Of a DNA stretch of 39,515 nt, positions 7,760 to 15,155 are shown piece after piece (positions within the stretch are counted from its first letter, which is position 1; each line of letters opens with the position of its first letter). Origin of the DNA: CAYSBE01 sp046309355 (lineage in GTDB: Bacteria > Bacteroidota > Bacteroidia > UKL13-3); the NCBI GenBank assembly GCA_046309355.1, contig JBKCPL010000014.1, positions 1 to 39,515 of the forward strand. The letters are read 5' to 3'. The notes under the pieces were generated by a model that did no database searches, was not told the origin of the DNA, and worked only from the letters and a program-made list of their open reading frames with translations. The position numbers and the translations under genes were made by a program.

Positions 7760-7922
7760 AGGTCAACAGAGGGTATTTGAGGCAAGTTTATTAATTAACG
7801 AATAAAATTGCATTTTATGCATAGGGCAGAAGCGGTGAGGCTTAGGAACTGTGAGTCGTTCGTAACACACTTTTTTAAAAATAGAAAATACGTTTATTTT
7901 GATATGGATAAAAACGAATAGC

Positions 7923-8369
7923 ATGAGAAAGTTAGTATCTGTATGTGTGGTGCTATCTGCTATAGCCTTTGCCATAGCAGGCTGCACCAAAGAGGAAAGC
8001 AATACACCGGCTGTTGCTGCTCCACCTGCATGGCTGGTGGGCAATTGGGGCTCTACCAAATTTGTGAGTTATTGGGTAAAAAATGATTCTGTTTTTTTGG
8101 AGCAAACGGCAGTTGATGCATTCAAATATACCTTCAGAAGCGATGGTACCTGTGTAATAGACGGTGACAAAGGGATTTCGAACCGCAGGTATCAGGTGAA
8201 TGAAAGCAACAGTAAAACATACTTGAAATTATTGCCTGATGCCAACAGCATGGAAGAGAGCCTTCAGTTGGATAAACTATCGGATACATCCTTTGTATTC
8301 AACTACAAAGACATGGCTATTGCAATAGCTGAACCAATTTACCTGAAAATGTTTGTCGTTAAAAAGTAG
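7923..8369 (+). CDS. Lipocalin-like lipoprotein
   Basis: A 148-residue lipoprotein. The signal peptide ends in a lipobox (IAGC, cysteine at residue 22), so the mature protein should be lipid-anchored, most likely in the outer membrane. The body contains WLVGNWGSTKFVSY, FKYTFRSDGTCVID, RRYQVNESN and LDKLSDTSFVFNY: the (L/V)xGxW opening, the FxxDGT strand and the Lx(I/L)xxLSDTSF strand are those of the lipocalin-like domain common in Bacteroidota lipoproteins. An upstream in-frame TTG at 7899 would place charged residues before the signal peptide, so ATG 7923 is chosen. The ligand is unknown. Confidence 0.82.
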   Translation: MRKLVSVCVVLSAIAFAIAGCTKEESNTPAVAAPPAWLVGNWGSTKFVSYWVKNDSVFLEQTAVDAFKYTFRSDGTCVIDGDKGISNRRYQVNESNSKTYLKLLPDANSMEESLQLDKLSDTSFVFNYKDMAIAIAEPIYLKMFVVKK

Positions 8370-8426
8370 GTGGCATACACTGTTAAATCAGACACAAGAA
8401 TGACACCGTCACACGCTGCTATGCCC

Positions 8427-8434
8427 TATGTTTG
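8427..8434 (+). promoter_or_regulatory. -7 element TATGTTTG
   Basis: TATGTTTG is a perfect match to TAnnTTTG, 25 bases before the ATG of the small lipoprotein at 8460. No TTTG is seen at -33. Confidence 0.45.
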
Positions 8435-8459
8435 CACAGACATAAAATAGCCAGATACG

Positions 8460-8723
8460 ATGAACACTAAAAACAGCATTCGCTCTATAGCAATTCTCAT
8501 GGCCACAGTTTTGCTGGCCTCCTGCGGCAATCTAAGTACCGAAGTAGAAAGCAAGTTGAATGAACTGAAAAGTAAATCAGAGTCGCTCGACTCGTTGCTT
8601 AACCAGGAAGTAAATAAAGTGTACGCACTTGATTCGCTGATCAACACCGAACACGATAAAATTAAACACCTCGATTCGGTAGTACAAAGTAAAACCCAAT
8701 TGCTGGAGCAATTAACCCGCTAA
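8460..8723 (+). CDS. Small coiled-coil lipoprotein, Lpp-like in architecture
   Basis: An 87-residue protein. The signal peptide ends in a lipobox (LLASC, cysteine at 22), leaving a mature chain of about 66 residues. The whole mature part is predicted by eye to be one long helix: no Pro, only one Gly (directly after the lipid cysteine), and leucine/isoleucine/valine at heptad spacing. The triplet LDS recurs at residues 43, 57 and 71, exactly 14 residues (two heptads) apart. The size, lipid anchor, pure coiled coil and basic C-terminal residue (QLTR) recall the E. coli Lpp layout, but there is no sequence match and no C-terminal lysine for peptidoglycan linkage. The function is unknown. Confidence 0.82.
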   Translation: MNTKNSIRSIAILMATVLLASCGNLSTEVESKLNELKSKSESLDSLLNQEVNKVYALDSLINTEHDKIKHLDSVVQSKTQLLEQLTR

Positions 8724-8895
8724 TCAGACTTTTTTCTTTTTTTCACTCGCCACACTTTTGCTTGGCACCAACCTCTATTTCGACATCAATCGGAAATAGT
8801 CTCCCGCATCTCGCTATCTTGCGTCATTCTTATTGAATCTTCGGTGATAATAACCCGCCTCACAAGCCACTTCTCAGCCTCTCGCTTCCATTTCT

Positions 8896-8903
8896 TACCT
8901 TCG
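8896..8903 (+). promoter_or_regulatory. -7 element-like TACCTTCG, 5 nt before the start codon
   Basis: TACCTTCG is one mismatch from TAnnTTTG. Five bases (CCCCA) separate it from the ATG at 8909, so the transcript would begin near the start codon. Confidence 0.4.
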
Positions 8904-8908
8904 CCCCA

Positions 8909-9766
8909 ATGATAGCGCTTCACAACGAAAATTTAGATGTGCAAATTTCACCGGCAGGTGCCGAACTAAAAAGCATACGCGACACATACAGTGGTTTTGA
9001 ATACCTGTGGCAGGCCGATAAAACGTGGTGGGGCCGCACGGCTCCCGTTTTATTTCCGGTGGTAGGCAAATTGAAAAACGATGCATTGCGGGTAAATGGC
9101 CATACGTTCGCCATGACACAGCATGGCTTTGCCCGCGACTGCGCATTTGACTTGATAGAACACACAGCTGACCTGGCTGTATTTGAGCTTAAACATAACC
9201 AGCATACGCTGACTTTATATCCGTACGCATTTGCATTGCGTATCAGGTACGTGTTGCATCAGCGAAGCGTTGGGTGCACGTGGCAGGTAGTAAACAGCGG
9301 CACGCAGCCAATGTATTTTTCTATCGGGGCGCATCCGGGTTTCAACTTTGTACACGGAGCCATGAATGAATACGACCTTCATATACAAACAAGCGGTTCG
9401 CTTAGGCAATTGCATTTGTCGGGCGGATTGTTTTTGCCCGATACAACTGCCTTTAATCAATCGTGCATACAGCTGAGTACAGATGTATTTAAAAACGATG
9501 CACTGGTGCTGGAAGCGGAGGGTATAACAGGCGCACAGCTGGTTCACCGGCATTCACCACACCGTGTGGGTATGCAGTGGTCGGGATTTAGTTATTTGGG
9601 AATTTGGTCGCCTGCGCACTGCACCAATTTTGTGTGCATCGAGCCGTGGTGCGGCCGTGCCGATAATGCCACAGGCCACAGCGACATTAGTACCAAGCCC
9701 GGCATGATTAAACTGGAGGCGGGCTCAACGTTTGAGCGCAGCTACACCATGCAGTTTGAAAGTTGA
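8909..9766 (+). CDS. Aldose 1-epimerase family protein (LacX-like)
   Basis: A 285-residue cytoplasmic protein of the galactose mutarotase-like fold. Typical family features are the opening strand LDVQISPAGAELKSI, the YLWQAD...WWGRTAPVLFP block, HGFARD with the histidine near position 72, the FSIGAHPGFNF histidine segment, and WSGFSYLGIWSP followed by CIEPWCGRAD near the end. These fit the LacX-like subgroup, which acts on free or phosphorylated hexoses; the exact sugar is not known from sequence. The length is normal. The ATG lies five bases after a promoter-like box, without a Shine-Dalgarno sequence. It looks like a single-gene unit. Confidence 0.9.
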   Translation: MIALHNENLDVQISPAGAELKSIRDTYSGFEYLWQADKTWWGRTAPVLFPVVGKLKNDALRVNGHTFAMTQHGFARDCAFDLIEHTADLAVFELKHNQHTLTLYPYAFALRIRYVLHQRSVGCTWQVVNSGTQPMYFSIGAHPGFNFVHGAMNEYDLHIQTSGSLRQLHLSGGLFLPDTTAFNQSCIQLSTDVFKNDALVLEAEGITGAQLVHRHSPHRVGMQWSGFSYLGIWSPAHCTNFVCIEPWCGRADNATGHSDISTKPGMIKLEAGSTFERSYTMQFES

Positions 9767-9904
9767 AAAATAACACCGTAGCTATTAATTCACGGCAGCC
9801 TGAAAAACGCAGCATGTGTCAGCAATTGGTCGTATTTACTAAGGAATGTGTTACTATTTTTAATTCACCTAAACAAAGCGTAGTATTGAACGTTTTTTAC
9901 GGTG

Positions 9905-10081
9905 ATGAATACCTTACAGCAAGCCAAAGATAAAGAACTGAAGTGCCCGGTGCCTCACAACCAGCGCAAGCCCATGTGGATGTGGATGAAGCGCCTTGGC
10001 TGGGCCGGTTTTTTCTTCTTTTTAATAAAAGGATTATTGTGGCTGATTATACCGTACCTGATAGCTAAAGGATTATTCTGA
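9905..10081 (+). CDS. Small single-span membrane protein
   Basis: A 58-residue reading frame beginning MNTLQQAKDKELKCPVPHN. It continues with a Trp/Met/Lys-rich stretch (KPMWMWMKRLGW) and one hydrophobic segment (AGFFFFLIKGLLWLIIPYLI), ending AKGLF. The basic residues before the segment put the N-terminus in the cytoplasm. The stop is six bases before the nth start, so the two are probably co-transcribed. I do not recognise a family. The ordered composition and tight spacing make it more likely real than chance. Confidence 0.68.
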   Translation: MNTLQQAKDKELKCPVPHNQRKPMWMWMKRLGWAGFFFFLIKGLLWLIIPYLIAKGLF

Positions 10082-10087
10082 TAGGGC

Positions 10088-10723
10088 ATGAAGCGGGAAG
10101 AGCGCTACCAAAAGTTTATTGATTATTTCTCAACGCATCAGCCACTGGCCGAAACGGAGTTGTATTACGAAAACCCGTTTCAGTTGCTTGTAGCTGTTAT
10201 TCTCTCGGCCCAGTGTACCGATAAACGGGTAAACATGACTACTCCGTCTTTATTTGCTAAATTTCCGGATGCAAAAAGTTTGAGCAAGGCTGAATTTGAC
10301 GAGGTATTTGAACGCATTCGCAGCATCAGCTACCCCAATAACAAAGCCCGTCACCTGATAGGCATGGCCAATATGCTGCTGAAAGATTTTGGCGGAGAAG
10401 TTCCATCGGCTATAGAAGAACTGGTGAAGCTGCCCGGTGTGGGGCGCAAAACAGCCAATGTGATTGCCTCGGTTATATTTGATAAGCCCGCCATGGCTGT
10501 AGATACACACGTATTTAGGGTGGCACGCAGGCTGGGACTTACGCTGCGGGCAAAAACACCTTTGCAGGCCGAACAGCAGCTTGTAAAGCACATTCCTGAA
10601 AAATTTATAGCTCGTGCGCATCACTGGCTCATATTGCACGGACGCTACGTATGTGTTGCCCGCAATCCGAAGTGCGGTGAATGCGCCATCAGCACATTTT
10701 GCAAAAGTTACAAGCCCGTTTAA
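10088..10723 (+). CDS. nth: Endonuclease III
   Basis: A 211-residue DNA glycosylase/AP lyase that removes oxidised pyrimidines in base excision repair. Visible: the N-terminal NPFQLLVAVILSAQCTDKRVN block; the helix-hairpin-helix LPGVGRKTANV with the catalytic lysine of the family; the catalytic aspartate in AVDTHVFRVARRLGL; and a C-terminal [4Fe-4S] binding pattern C-x6-C-x2-C-x5-C (CVARNPKC, GEC, AISTFC). All key residues are present and the length is normal. It follows the 58-residue membrane protein by six bases. Confidence 0.97.
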   Translation: MKREERYQKFIDYFSTHQPLAETELYYENPFQLLVAVILSAQCTDKRVNMTTPSLFAKFPDAKSLSKAEFDEVFERIRSISYPNNKARHLIGMANMLLKDFGGEVPSAIEELVKLPGVGRKTANVIASVIFDKPAMAVDTHVFRVARRLGLTLRAKTPLQAEQQLVKHIPEKFIARAHHWLILHGRYVCVARNPKCGECAISTFCKSYKPV

Positions 10724-10762
10724 AAACTGATATATGTCGTATTTCAATCCATTCATTTCGCC

Positions 10763-10770
10763 TACATTTG
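10763..10770 (+). promoter_or_regulatory. -7 element TACATTTG, 4 nt before the start codon
   Basis: A perfect TAnnTTTG match followed by CCGC and then the ATG of ccmC at 10775. Used as a promoter it would give a leaderless or nearly leaderless transcript for the ccm cluster. Confidence 0.5.
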
Positions 10771-10774
10771 CCGC

Positions 10775-11428
10775 ATGATTAGCTGGTGGAAAATAACAGG
10801 TGTTTTGTTGGTGTTCTATGCCATTATTGGAGGTATGCTGATGCCGGTTCCCAAACTGGATATTCTGGAGCAAAGCATTCGCAATCTTTACTACCACGTT
10901 CCCATGTGGTTCGGTATGATACTGCTGTTGCTGGCATCGGCCATCAATGCGGTTAAGTATTTACGCACTTCCGATATGCGGTTTGATATCCGATCAGAAC
11001 AACAAGCACGTATGGGCATCGTATTTGGTATCATGGGATTGGTAACCGGAATGGTATGGGCAAAAAATACGTGGGGTGCTTACTGGACCAACGACCCAAA
11101 GCTGAACAGTGCTGCTATAGGTATGCTCATGTACCTGGCATATACCGTGCTTCGCGGCTCGATGGAAGACGATGAAAAACGTGCACGCGTATCGGCTGTA
11201 TACAACCTGTTTTCGTTTCCCGTTTTCGTGGTGCTTATTTTTATTTTACCCCGCCTTACCGATTCGCTGCATCCAGGCAACGGAGGCAATCCGGGTTTTA
11301 ATTCCTACGACCTCGACTCGCGCCTGCGCATGGTGTTTTATCCGGCAGTAATCGGGTGGACACTTATTGGATTCTGGATAGCACAACTTTATTCCCGTAT
11401 CGAACAACTCAATAAACAGAACGATTAA
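10775..11428 (+). CDS. ccmC: Cytochrome c maturation haem-handling membrane protein CcmC
   Basis: A 217-residue polytopic membrane protein with about six hydrophobic segments. It carries the haem-handling protein signatures: a histidine in YYHVPMW (about residue 41), the tryptophan-rich WWD-type loop WAKNTWGAYWTNDPKL (about 95-110), and a second periplasmic histidine in DSLHPGN. In System I, CcmC holds haem at the outer face of the inner membrane and loads it onto CcmE. The next two genes, spaced by one and two bases, are a CcmD-like small protein and CcmE, which supports the assignment over CcsA of System II. ccmA, ccmB and ccmF are not in the window. Confidence 0.9.
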   Translation: MISWWKITGVLLVFYAIIGGMLMPVPKLDILEQSIRNLYYHVPMWFGMILLLLASAINAVKYLRTSDMRFDIRSEQQARMGIVFGIMGLVTGMVWAKNTWGAYWTNDPKLNSAAIGMLMYLAYTVLRGSMEDDEKRARVSAVYNLFSFPVFVVLIFILPRLTDSLHPGNGGNPGFNSYDLDSRLRMVFYPAVIGWTLIGFWIAQLYSRIEQLNKQND

Positions 11429-11429
11429 T

Positions 11430-11600
11430 ATGCTCCATACGTTATTACAAATGCAACAACATACCTCGCAACTGCCCGATGCTGACAACAGCGGCAAAAC
11501 GATGGTAGTGGTGGCCGTACTGGCCGTTATATTTACAGGAATTGTACTTTACCTTATTCGTCTGGATAAAAAAATAAGTCGACTGGAGCAGAAGAAATAA
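11430..11600 (+). CDS. CcmD-like small membrane protein
   Basis: A 56-residue protein with one membrane segment (MVVVAVLAVIFTGIVLYLI) followed by a short charged helix (RLDKKISRLEQKK). This is the layout of CcmD, the one-span protein that helps release haem-loaded CcmE from CcmC. The N-terminal part (MLHTLLQMQQHTSQLPDADN) is longer than usual and polar. The gene lies exactly between ccmC (one base upstream) and ccmE (two bases downstream), as in System I operons. The call rests on size, topology and position, not on conserved residues. Confidence 0.8.
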   Translation: MLHTLLQMQQHTSQLPDADNSGKTMVVVAVLAVIFTGIVLYLIRLDKKISRLEQKK

Positions 11601-11602
11601 CC

Positions 11603-11989
11603 ATGAAACGTTCGTACATCATTCTCATTGCATTAATAGCAGTAGGTATTGCAGCCATAATAAGTTCGTATGGCGATGCCAGCACGTATGAAAACTTTAG
11701 CGTAGCTGCTGAAAATCCCGATCGTGAATACCATGTGGTGGGCACGCTAAACCGCGAGAAAGAGCGCTACTACAATCCGCAAAAAGATGCCAACTACTTT
11801 ACCTTTTATCTGATCGATCAAAAAGGCGATGAGCGCAAAGTGATTTACTACGCGCCCGAACCCCAAGACTTTGACAAATCGGAACAGGTAGTGATCGTAG
11901 GTAAAATGAAGGGCGAAGAATTTGTGGCCAAGCAAATACTGCTTAAGTGCCCATCGAAATACACCGATACGGAATTGAAGGCGCAGTAA
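11603..11989 (+). CDS. ccmE: Cytochrome c maturation haem chaperone CcmE, CxxxY type
   Basis: A 128-residue periplasmic protein with an N-terminal anchor (SYIILIALIAVGIAAIISSY) and a small OB-fold beta-barrel (YHVVGTLNREKERYYNP, FTFYLIDQKG, QVVIVGKMKGEEFVAKQILLK). Classical CcmE binds haem through histidine in a HxxxY motif. Here the same place holds Cys116-Pro-Ser-Lys-Tyr120, that is CxxxY, the variant known from archaea and Desulfovibrio in which the cysteine carries haem. It therefore works with CcmC and CcmD upstream in haem transfer towards apocytochromes. The final tail is short. Confidence 0.92.
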   Translation: MKRSYIILIALIAVGIAAIISSYGDASTYENFSVAAENPDREYHVVGTLNREKERYYNPQKDANYFTFYLIDQKGDERKVIYYAPEPQDFDKSEQVVIVGKMKGEEFVAKQILLKCPSKYTDTELKAQ

Positions 11990-12011
11990 CAGCTGCCAAC
12001 GCATGAAGCCA

Positions 12012-12042
12012 TTGCGTTTGTGAAACGCATACCCTAAACTTG
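12012..12042 (+). promoter_or_regulatory. Promoter (TTG-N20-TAAACTTG) directly before a start codon
   Basis: TTG at 12012-12014, a 20-base spacer, then TAAACTTG (12035-12042, one mismatch to TAnnTTTG). Five bases (AACCT) separate it from the ATG at 12048, so the predicted transcript would start at or near the ATG. Confidence 0.5.
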
Positions 12043-12047
12043 AACCT

Positions 12048-12629
12048 ATGGAAACCAACTACTTTGTTCACGAATCATCCTATGCAGACGAAGGCTGTGA
12101 AATAGGAGAAGGCACAAAAATCTGGCATTTCTGTCACATCAGCAGCGGAGCAAAGCTGGGCAAGGGTTGCAACCTGGGCCAAAATGTGTTTATAGCCACC
12201 GATGTAGTGCTGGGCAATAATGTGAAAGTTCAGAACAACGTATCGGTATATACCGGTGTAACCTGCGATGACGATGTGTTTCTTGGTCCCAGTACGGTTT
12301 TTACCAATGTGACCAACCCGCGTAGCGGTGTAAATCGCAGGGGAAAATATACACCCACGCATATCGGTAAAGGAGCCACGATTGGAGCCAACGCAACTAT
12401 CGTGTGTGGCAACACCGTGGGCAAGTTTGCATTTATTGGAGCAGGTGCTGTAATAACCAAAGATGTTCCTGACTACGCCCTGTTTGTGGGTAATCCGGCT
12501 GTACATGCCGGCTGGATGAGTGAATACGGCCAACGCCTTCACTTTGATGAAAACGGGCTGGCCACCTGCAGCGAAAGTTCTGAAAAGTACCGCCTTGTGG
12601 ATGGTAAAGTAGAAAAAATACAGCCATGA
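12048..12629 (+). CDS. Hexapeptide-repeat sugar N-acyltransferase (WbpD/WlbB-like)
   Basis: A 193-residue left-handed beta-helix acyltransferase. It opens with YFVHESSYADEGCEIGEGTKIWHFCHI, the characteristic start of the UDP-2-acetamido-3-amino-glucuronate N-acetyltransferase group (WbpD, WlbB), then runs through hexapeptide turns (GAKLGKGCNLGQNVFI, VLGNNVKVQNNVSVY) with the catalytic-type loop FLGPSTVFTNVTNPRS and the CoA-facing turns IGANATIVCGNTVG and GAGAVITKDVPDYALFVGNPA. Such enzymes N-acylate amino sugars for surface polysaccharide. None of the other pathway genes are beside it, so the substrate is inferred from family only. It overlaps the cupin gene by four bases (ATGA). Confidence 0.87.
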   Translation: METNYFVHESSYADEGCEIGEGTKIWHFCHISSGAKLGKGCNLGQNVFIATDVVLGNNVKVQNNVSVYTGVTCDDDVFLGPSTVFTNVTNPRSGVNRRGKYTPTHIGKGATIGANATIVCGNTVGKFAFIGAGAVITKDVPDYALFVGNPAVHAGWMSEYGQRLHFDENGLATCSESSEKYRLVDGKVEKIQP

Positions 12630-13012
12630 GAGCGGCATTGCTGGGCATATTTTTGATACAGGTATCGGTGATGTATGCACAGCTATACACCACTGACACG
12701 CTTCACTTATCCTGCACCGAAACCACGGTGAAAAAACTGAATGAAGACAGCCTCAGCAGTACCTTTTTTATTTGTATACCCCGCCAAGTGAAACTGCACA
12801 AGCATGCACACCATACCGAAAATGTAGTGGTGCTATCAGGCGAAGCCATCATGCAACTGGGAAATGAAACATTAACTGTACGCAAGGGTAACACCGTTTT
12901 TATTCCACGCAACACACCGCACAAGGTAACGGTTACATCAAAAGAACCGCTGCGTGTACTTTCCATACAATCGCCCGCGTTTGATGGCAGCGACCGCATA
13001 CCGCTTGAGTAG
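12626..13012 (+). CDS. Exported cupin-domain protein
   Basis: A 128-residue protein with a signal peptide (MRAALLGIFLIQVSVMYA) and a single cupin barrel. Motif 1 appears as KHAHHTENVVVLSGEAIM (H-x-H, E, G of the metal-binding pattern, here HAHHTENVVVL) and motif 2 as TVFIPRNTPHKVTV. The metal ligands H, H, E and H are therefore present. It is probably periplasmic, which is less common for a single-domain cupin. The four-base overlap with the preceding acyltransferase implies co-translation. The substrate is unknown; a role in binding or modifying a sugar-linked compound is only suggested by context. Confidence 0.83.
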   Translation: MRAALLGIFLIQVSVMYAQLYTTDTLHLSCTETTVKKLNEDSLSSTFFICIPRQVKLHKHAHHTENVVVLSGEAIMQLGNETLTVRKGNTVFIPRNTPHKVTVTSKEPLRVLSIQSPAFDGSDRIPLE

Positions 13013-13055
13013 ACACCGGCCTGATACGTGTAGGTAAAATGTGCGCTGAACATAT

Positions 13056-13063
13056 TACATTAG
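13056..13063 (+). promoter_or_regulatory. -7 element-like TACATTAG, 7 nt before the start codon
   Basis: TACATTAG has one mismatch to TAnnTTTG and lies seven bases (CGCCCGC) before the ATG at 13071. Confidence 0.3.
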
Positions 13064-13070
13064 CGCCCGC

Positions 13071-14405
13071 ATGATACACGCATTGATTCTAAGTGCAGCA
13101 CACGCGCTACCTCCCACGTGGATGGTTACACCTTTTGTTTTGCTGCTTTTGCTCATTGCCACAGGCCCGGTTTTTTTTCCTGCGTTGTGGCATCATTACT
13201 ACAAACACATGGCGGTGGTTTTGGGCATGGTTGTGGGCATCTATTATGTTGCCGTGCGCCACGACACAGCCCTAGTAACCGAAACCTTTTTTGAATACGC
13301 ATCGTTTATTTCGCTGCTGCTATCGCTATTTGTGGCAGCGGGCGGCATTTATATTTTTGCCGATGTTGAATCCAAAGCCTCCACCAACATTGTGTTTTTG
13401 TTGTGCGGGGCAGTGCTCACCAATTTAATTGGTACCACCGGAGCTTCGGTACTGCTCATCAGGCCGTTTATGCGCATCAACCGCTACCGACTTAAAACAT
13501 ATCACATCGTTTTCTTCATTTTCTTTATTTCCAATTTGGGCGGCTTGCTTACACCCATTGGCGATCCTCCTTTGTTTATGGGGTATTTAAAAGGTGTACC
13601 GTTTTTCTGGACCCTTACACACCTGTGGCATATATGGATGGCAGCTATGGTGCTGTTGAGTGTGGTATTTTACCTACTTGAAAAACGCAATACAAAACTG
13701 GATGATGTGGATGTAAGTGAACATTACACAGGCCGTATTATTATTTCAGGCCGTCAAAATTTTGTGTGGCTTTTAGCCATCATACTTACCGTATTTATTG
13801 ATCCCAATGTGATGGATGGCATTCCGTACATTAGCATTCATGGAAAAAAAATATCGTATGTGCGCGAGTTGCTGCAGTTGGCCATTGCATTTGCTGCATA
13901 CCGCACAGCCAATAAAAAAGCCATGCGCAGCAACGAGTTTAATTTTGAACCCATACTGGAAGTTGGCTTTTTATTTTTCGGAATTTTCCTTTCTATGATT
14001 CCTGCTCTTCAATTGCTGGAGTCACTGGGCGGAGGCTCGGGCGATAAAATTTCGCACCACGTTATTTACTGGGCTACCGGCACCTTCTCCAGCATGCTCG
14101 ACAATGCACCTACGTATGTCAATTTTCTGGCGCTGTCTATGTCTATGCATAATCTGTCGCTAAGCAACATGGAACACGTGCATACATTTATCGAAAACGA
14201 ATCGGTCATTTATCTGATTGCTATTTCGGTAGGGTCGGTGTTTTTTGGAGCACTCACTTACATTGGCAACGGACCAAATTTTATGGTTAAGTCCATAGCC
14301 GATCAGGCCGGGGTGAAGATGCCCGGTTTTTTTGCATTTATATACCGATACACCTTGCCGTATTTGCTTCCTGTATTGTTCATCATTTGGTTACTGTTTA
14401 TATAA
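13071..14405 (+). CDS. Sodium:proton antiporter, NhaD-like (ion transporter superfamily)
   Basis: A 444-residue inner-membrane protein with about 11-12 hydrophobic segments. Family marks of NhaD and related ArsB/citrate-type transporters are NLIGTTGASVLLIRPFMR, the discontinuous-helix motif NLGGLLTPIGDPPLFMGYLKG, and its second-half counterpart FSSMLDNAPTYVNFLAL plus GALTYIGNGPNFMVK. The two inverted halves each carry a conserved N/D-x-P or G-N-x-P loop, which fits the inverted-repeat fold. It would exchange cytoplasmic Na+ for protons. The substrate is inferred from the closest motif set; an anion transporter of the same superfamily cannot be ruled out. The next gene starts three bases after its stop. 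Confidence 0.88.
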   Translation: MIHALILSAAHALPPTWMVTPFVLLLLLIATGPVFFPALWHHYYKHMAVVLGMVVGIYYVAVRHDTALVTETFFEYASFISLLLSLFVAAGGIYIFADVESKASTNIVFLLCGAVLTNLIGTTGASVLLIRPFMRINRYRLKTYHIVFFIFFISNLGGLLTPIGDPPLFMGYLKGVPFFWTLTHLWHIWMAAMVLLSVVFYLLEKRNTKLDDVDVSEHYTGRIIISGRQNFVWLLAIILTVFIDPNVMDGIPYISIHGKKISYVRELLQLAIAFAAYRTANKKAMRSNEFNFEPILEVGFLFFGIFLSMIPALQLLESLGGGSGDKISHHVIYWATGTFSSMLDNAPTYVNFLALSMSMHNLSLSNMEHVHTFIENESVIYLIAISVGSVFFGALTYIGNGPNFMVKSIADQAGVKMPGFFAFIYRYTLPYLLPVLFIIWLLFI

Positions 14406-14408
14406 ACT

Positions 14409-15155
14409 ATGCTAAACGGAAAAAAAATAATAGTGGTACTGCCTGCATACAACGCTGCGCTTACATTGGAAAAAACCTACCGTGAAATTCCATTCGATAT
14501 AGTGGATGATGTGATACTGGTAGATGATGCCAGCAAAGACGATACAACCGAACTGGGCAAACGTATAGGCATTAAGCACGTAATTAAGCACGAAAAAAAC
14601 CGCGGTTACGGAGGCAATCAAAAAACCTGTTACGATACCGCCCTTTCACTAGGTGCCGATATTGTGATTATGTTGCACCCCGATTACCAGTACACACCCA
14701 AGCTTATACCGGCAATTGCAGGCATCATTGCCAATGAGGTGTATCCGGTGGTATTCGGTTCACGCATTTTAGGCAAAGGAGCACTTAAAGGCGGTATGCC
14801 CATGTACAAATACATTTTTAACCGCATGCTCACGCTGTTTCAAAATATCATGATGGGACAAAAATTATCTGAATACCATACCGGCTACAGAGCCTTTGCA
14901 GCACACGTGCTGAAGGCTGTTCCGTATCATGTCTGCTCCGATGATTTTGTGTTCGATAATCAGATTACTGCGCAGATTTTTTACAAGGGTTTTGATATAG
15001 CTGAGGTAACCTGTCCGACTAAATATTTTCCCGAAGCATCGTCTATCAATTTCAAGCGAAGCAGTATATACGGCATGGGCGTTTTGCAAACATCTGTTAT
15101 ATACAGGTTGCAGAAGTGGGGAATGGGTTCATTCCGAATTTTTAAAGATTCATGA
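14409..15155 (+). CDS. Glycosyltransferase family 2, polyprenyl-phosphate sugar synthase type
   Basis: A 248-residue GT-A transferase. The N-terminal nucleotide-sugar fold has VVLPAYNAALTLEKTYREIP, VDDVILVDDASKDDT and KNRGYGGNQKTCYDTAL; the metal site is seen in HPDYQYTPKLIP instead of a plain DxD. The acceptor side has GSRILGKGALKGGMP and EYHTGYRAF. The order is that of dolichyl/undecaprenyl-phosphate hexose synthases, which charge a polyprenyl phosphate from a nucleotide sugar at the cytoplasmic face. There is no C-terminal membrane pair, so it would work as a peripheral enzyme. It overlaps the SulP gene by four bases. A GT39 transferase that would use such a lipid-sugar lies just beyond. 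Confidence 0.88.
   Translation: MLNGKKIIVVLPAYNAALTLEKTYREIPFDIVDDVILVDDASKDDTTELGKRIGIKHVIKHEKNRGYGGNQKTCYDTALSLGADIVIMLHPDYQYTPKLIPAIAGIIANEVYPVVFGSRILGKGALKGGMPMYKYIFNRMLTLFQNIMMGQKLSEYHTGYRAFAAHVLKAVPYHVCSDDFVFDNQITAQIFYKGFDIAEVTCPTKYFPEASSINFKRSSIYGMGVLQTSVIYRLQKWGMGSFRIFKDS

Noticed and set aside
8724..8908. Small gene between the mini-lipoprotein and the aldose epimerase
   Set aside because: Pyrimidine-rich spacer without a plausible frame; only the promoter-like box at its end is supported.
10250..10897. 215-codon minus-strand frame across nth and the start of ccmC
   Set aside because: Antisense to two well-supported genes, no recognisable domain.
12075..12680. 201-codon minus-strand frame
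   Set aside because: Antisense to the hexapeptide acyltransferase, whose repeat structure creates long open shadows.
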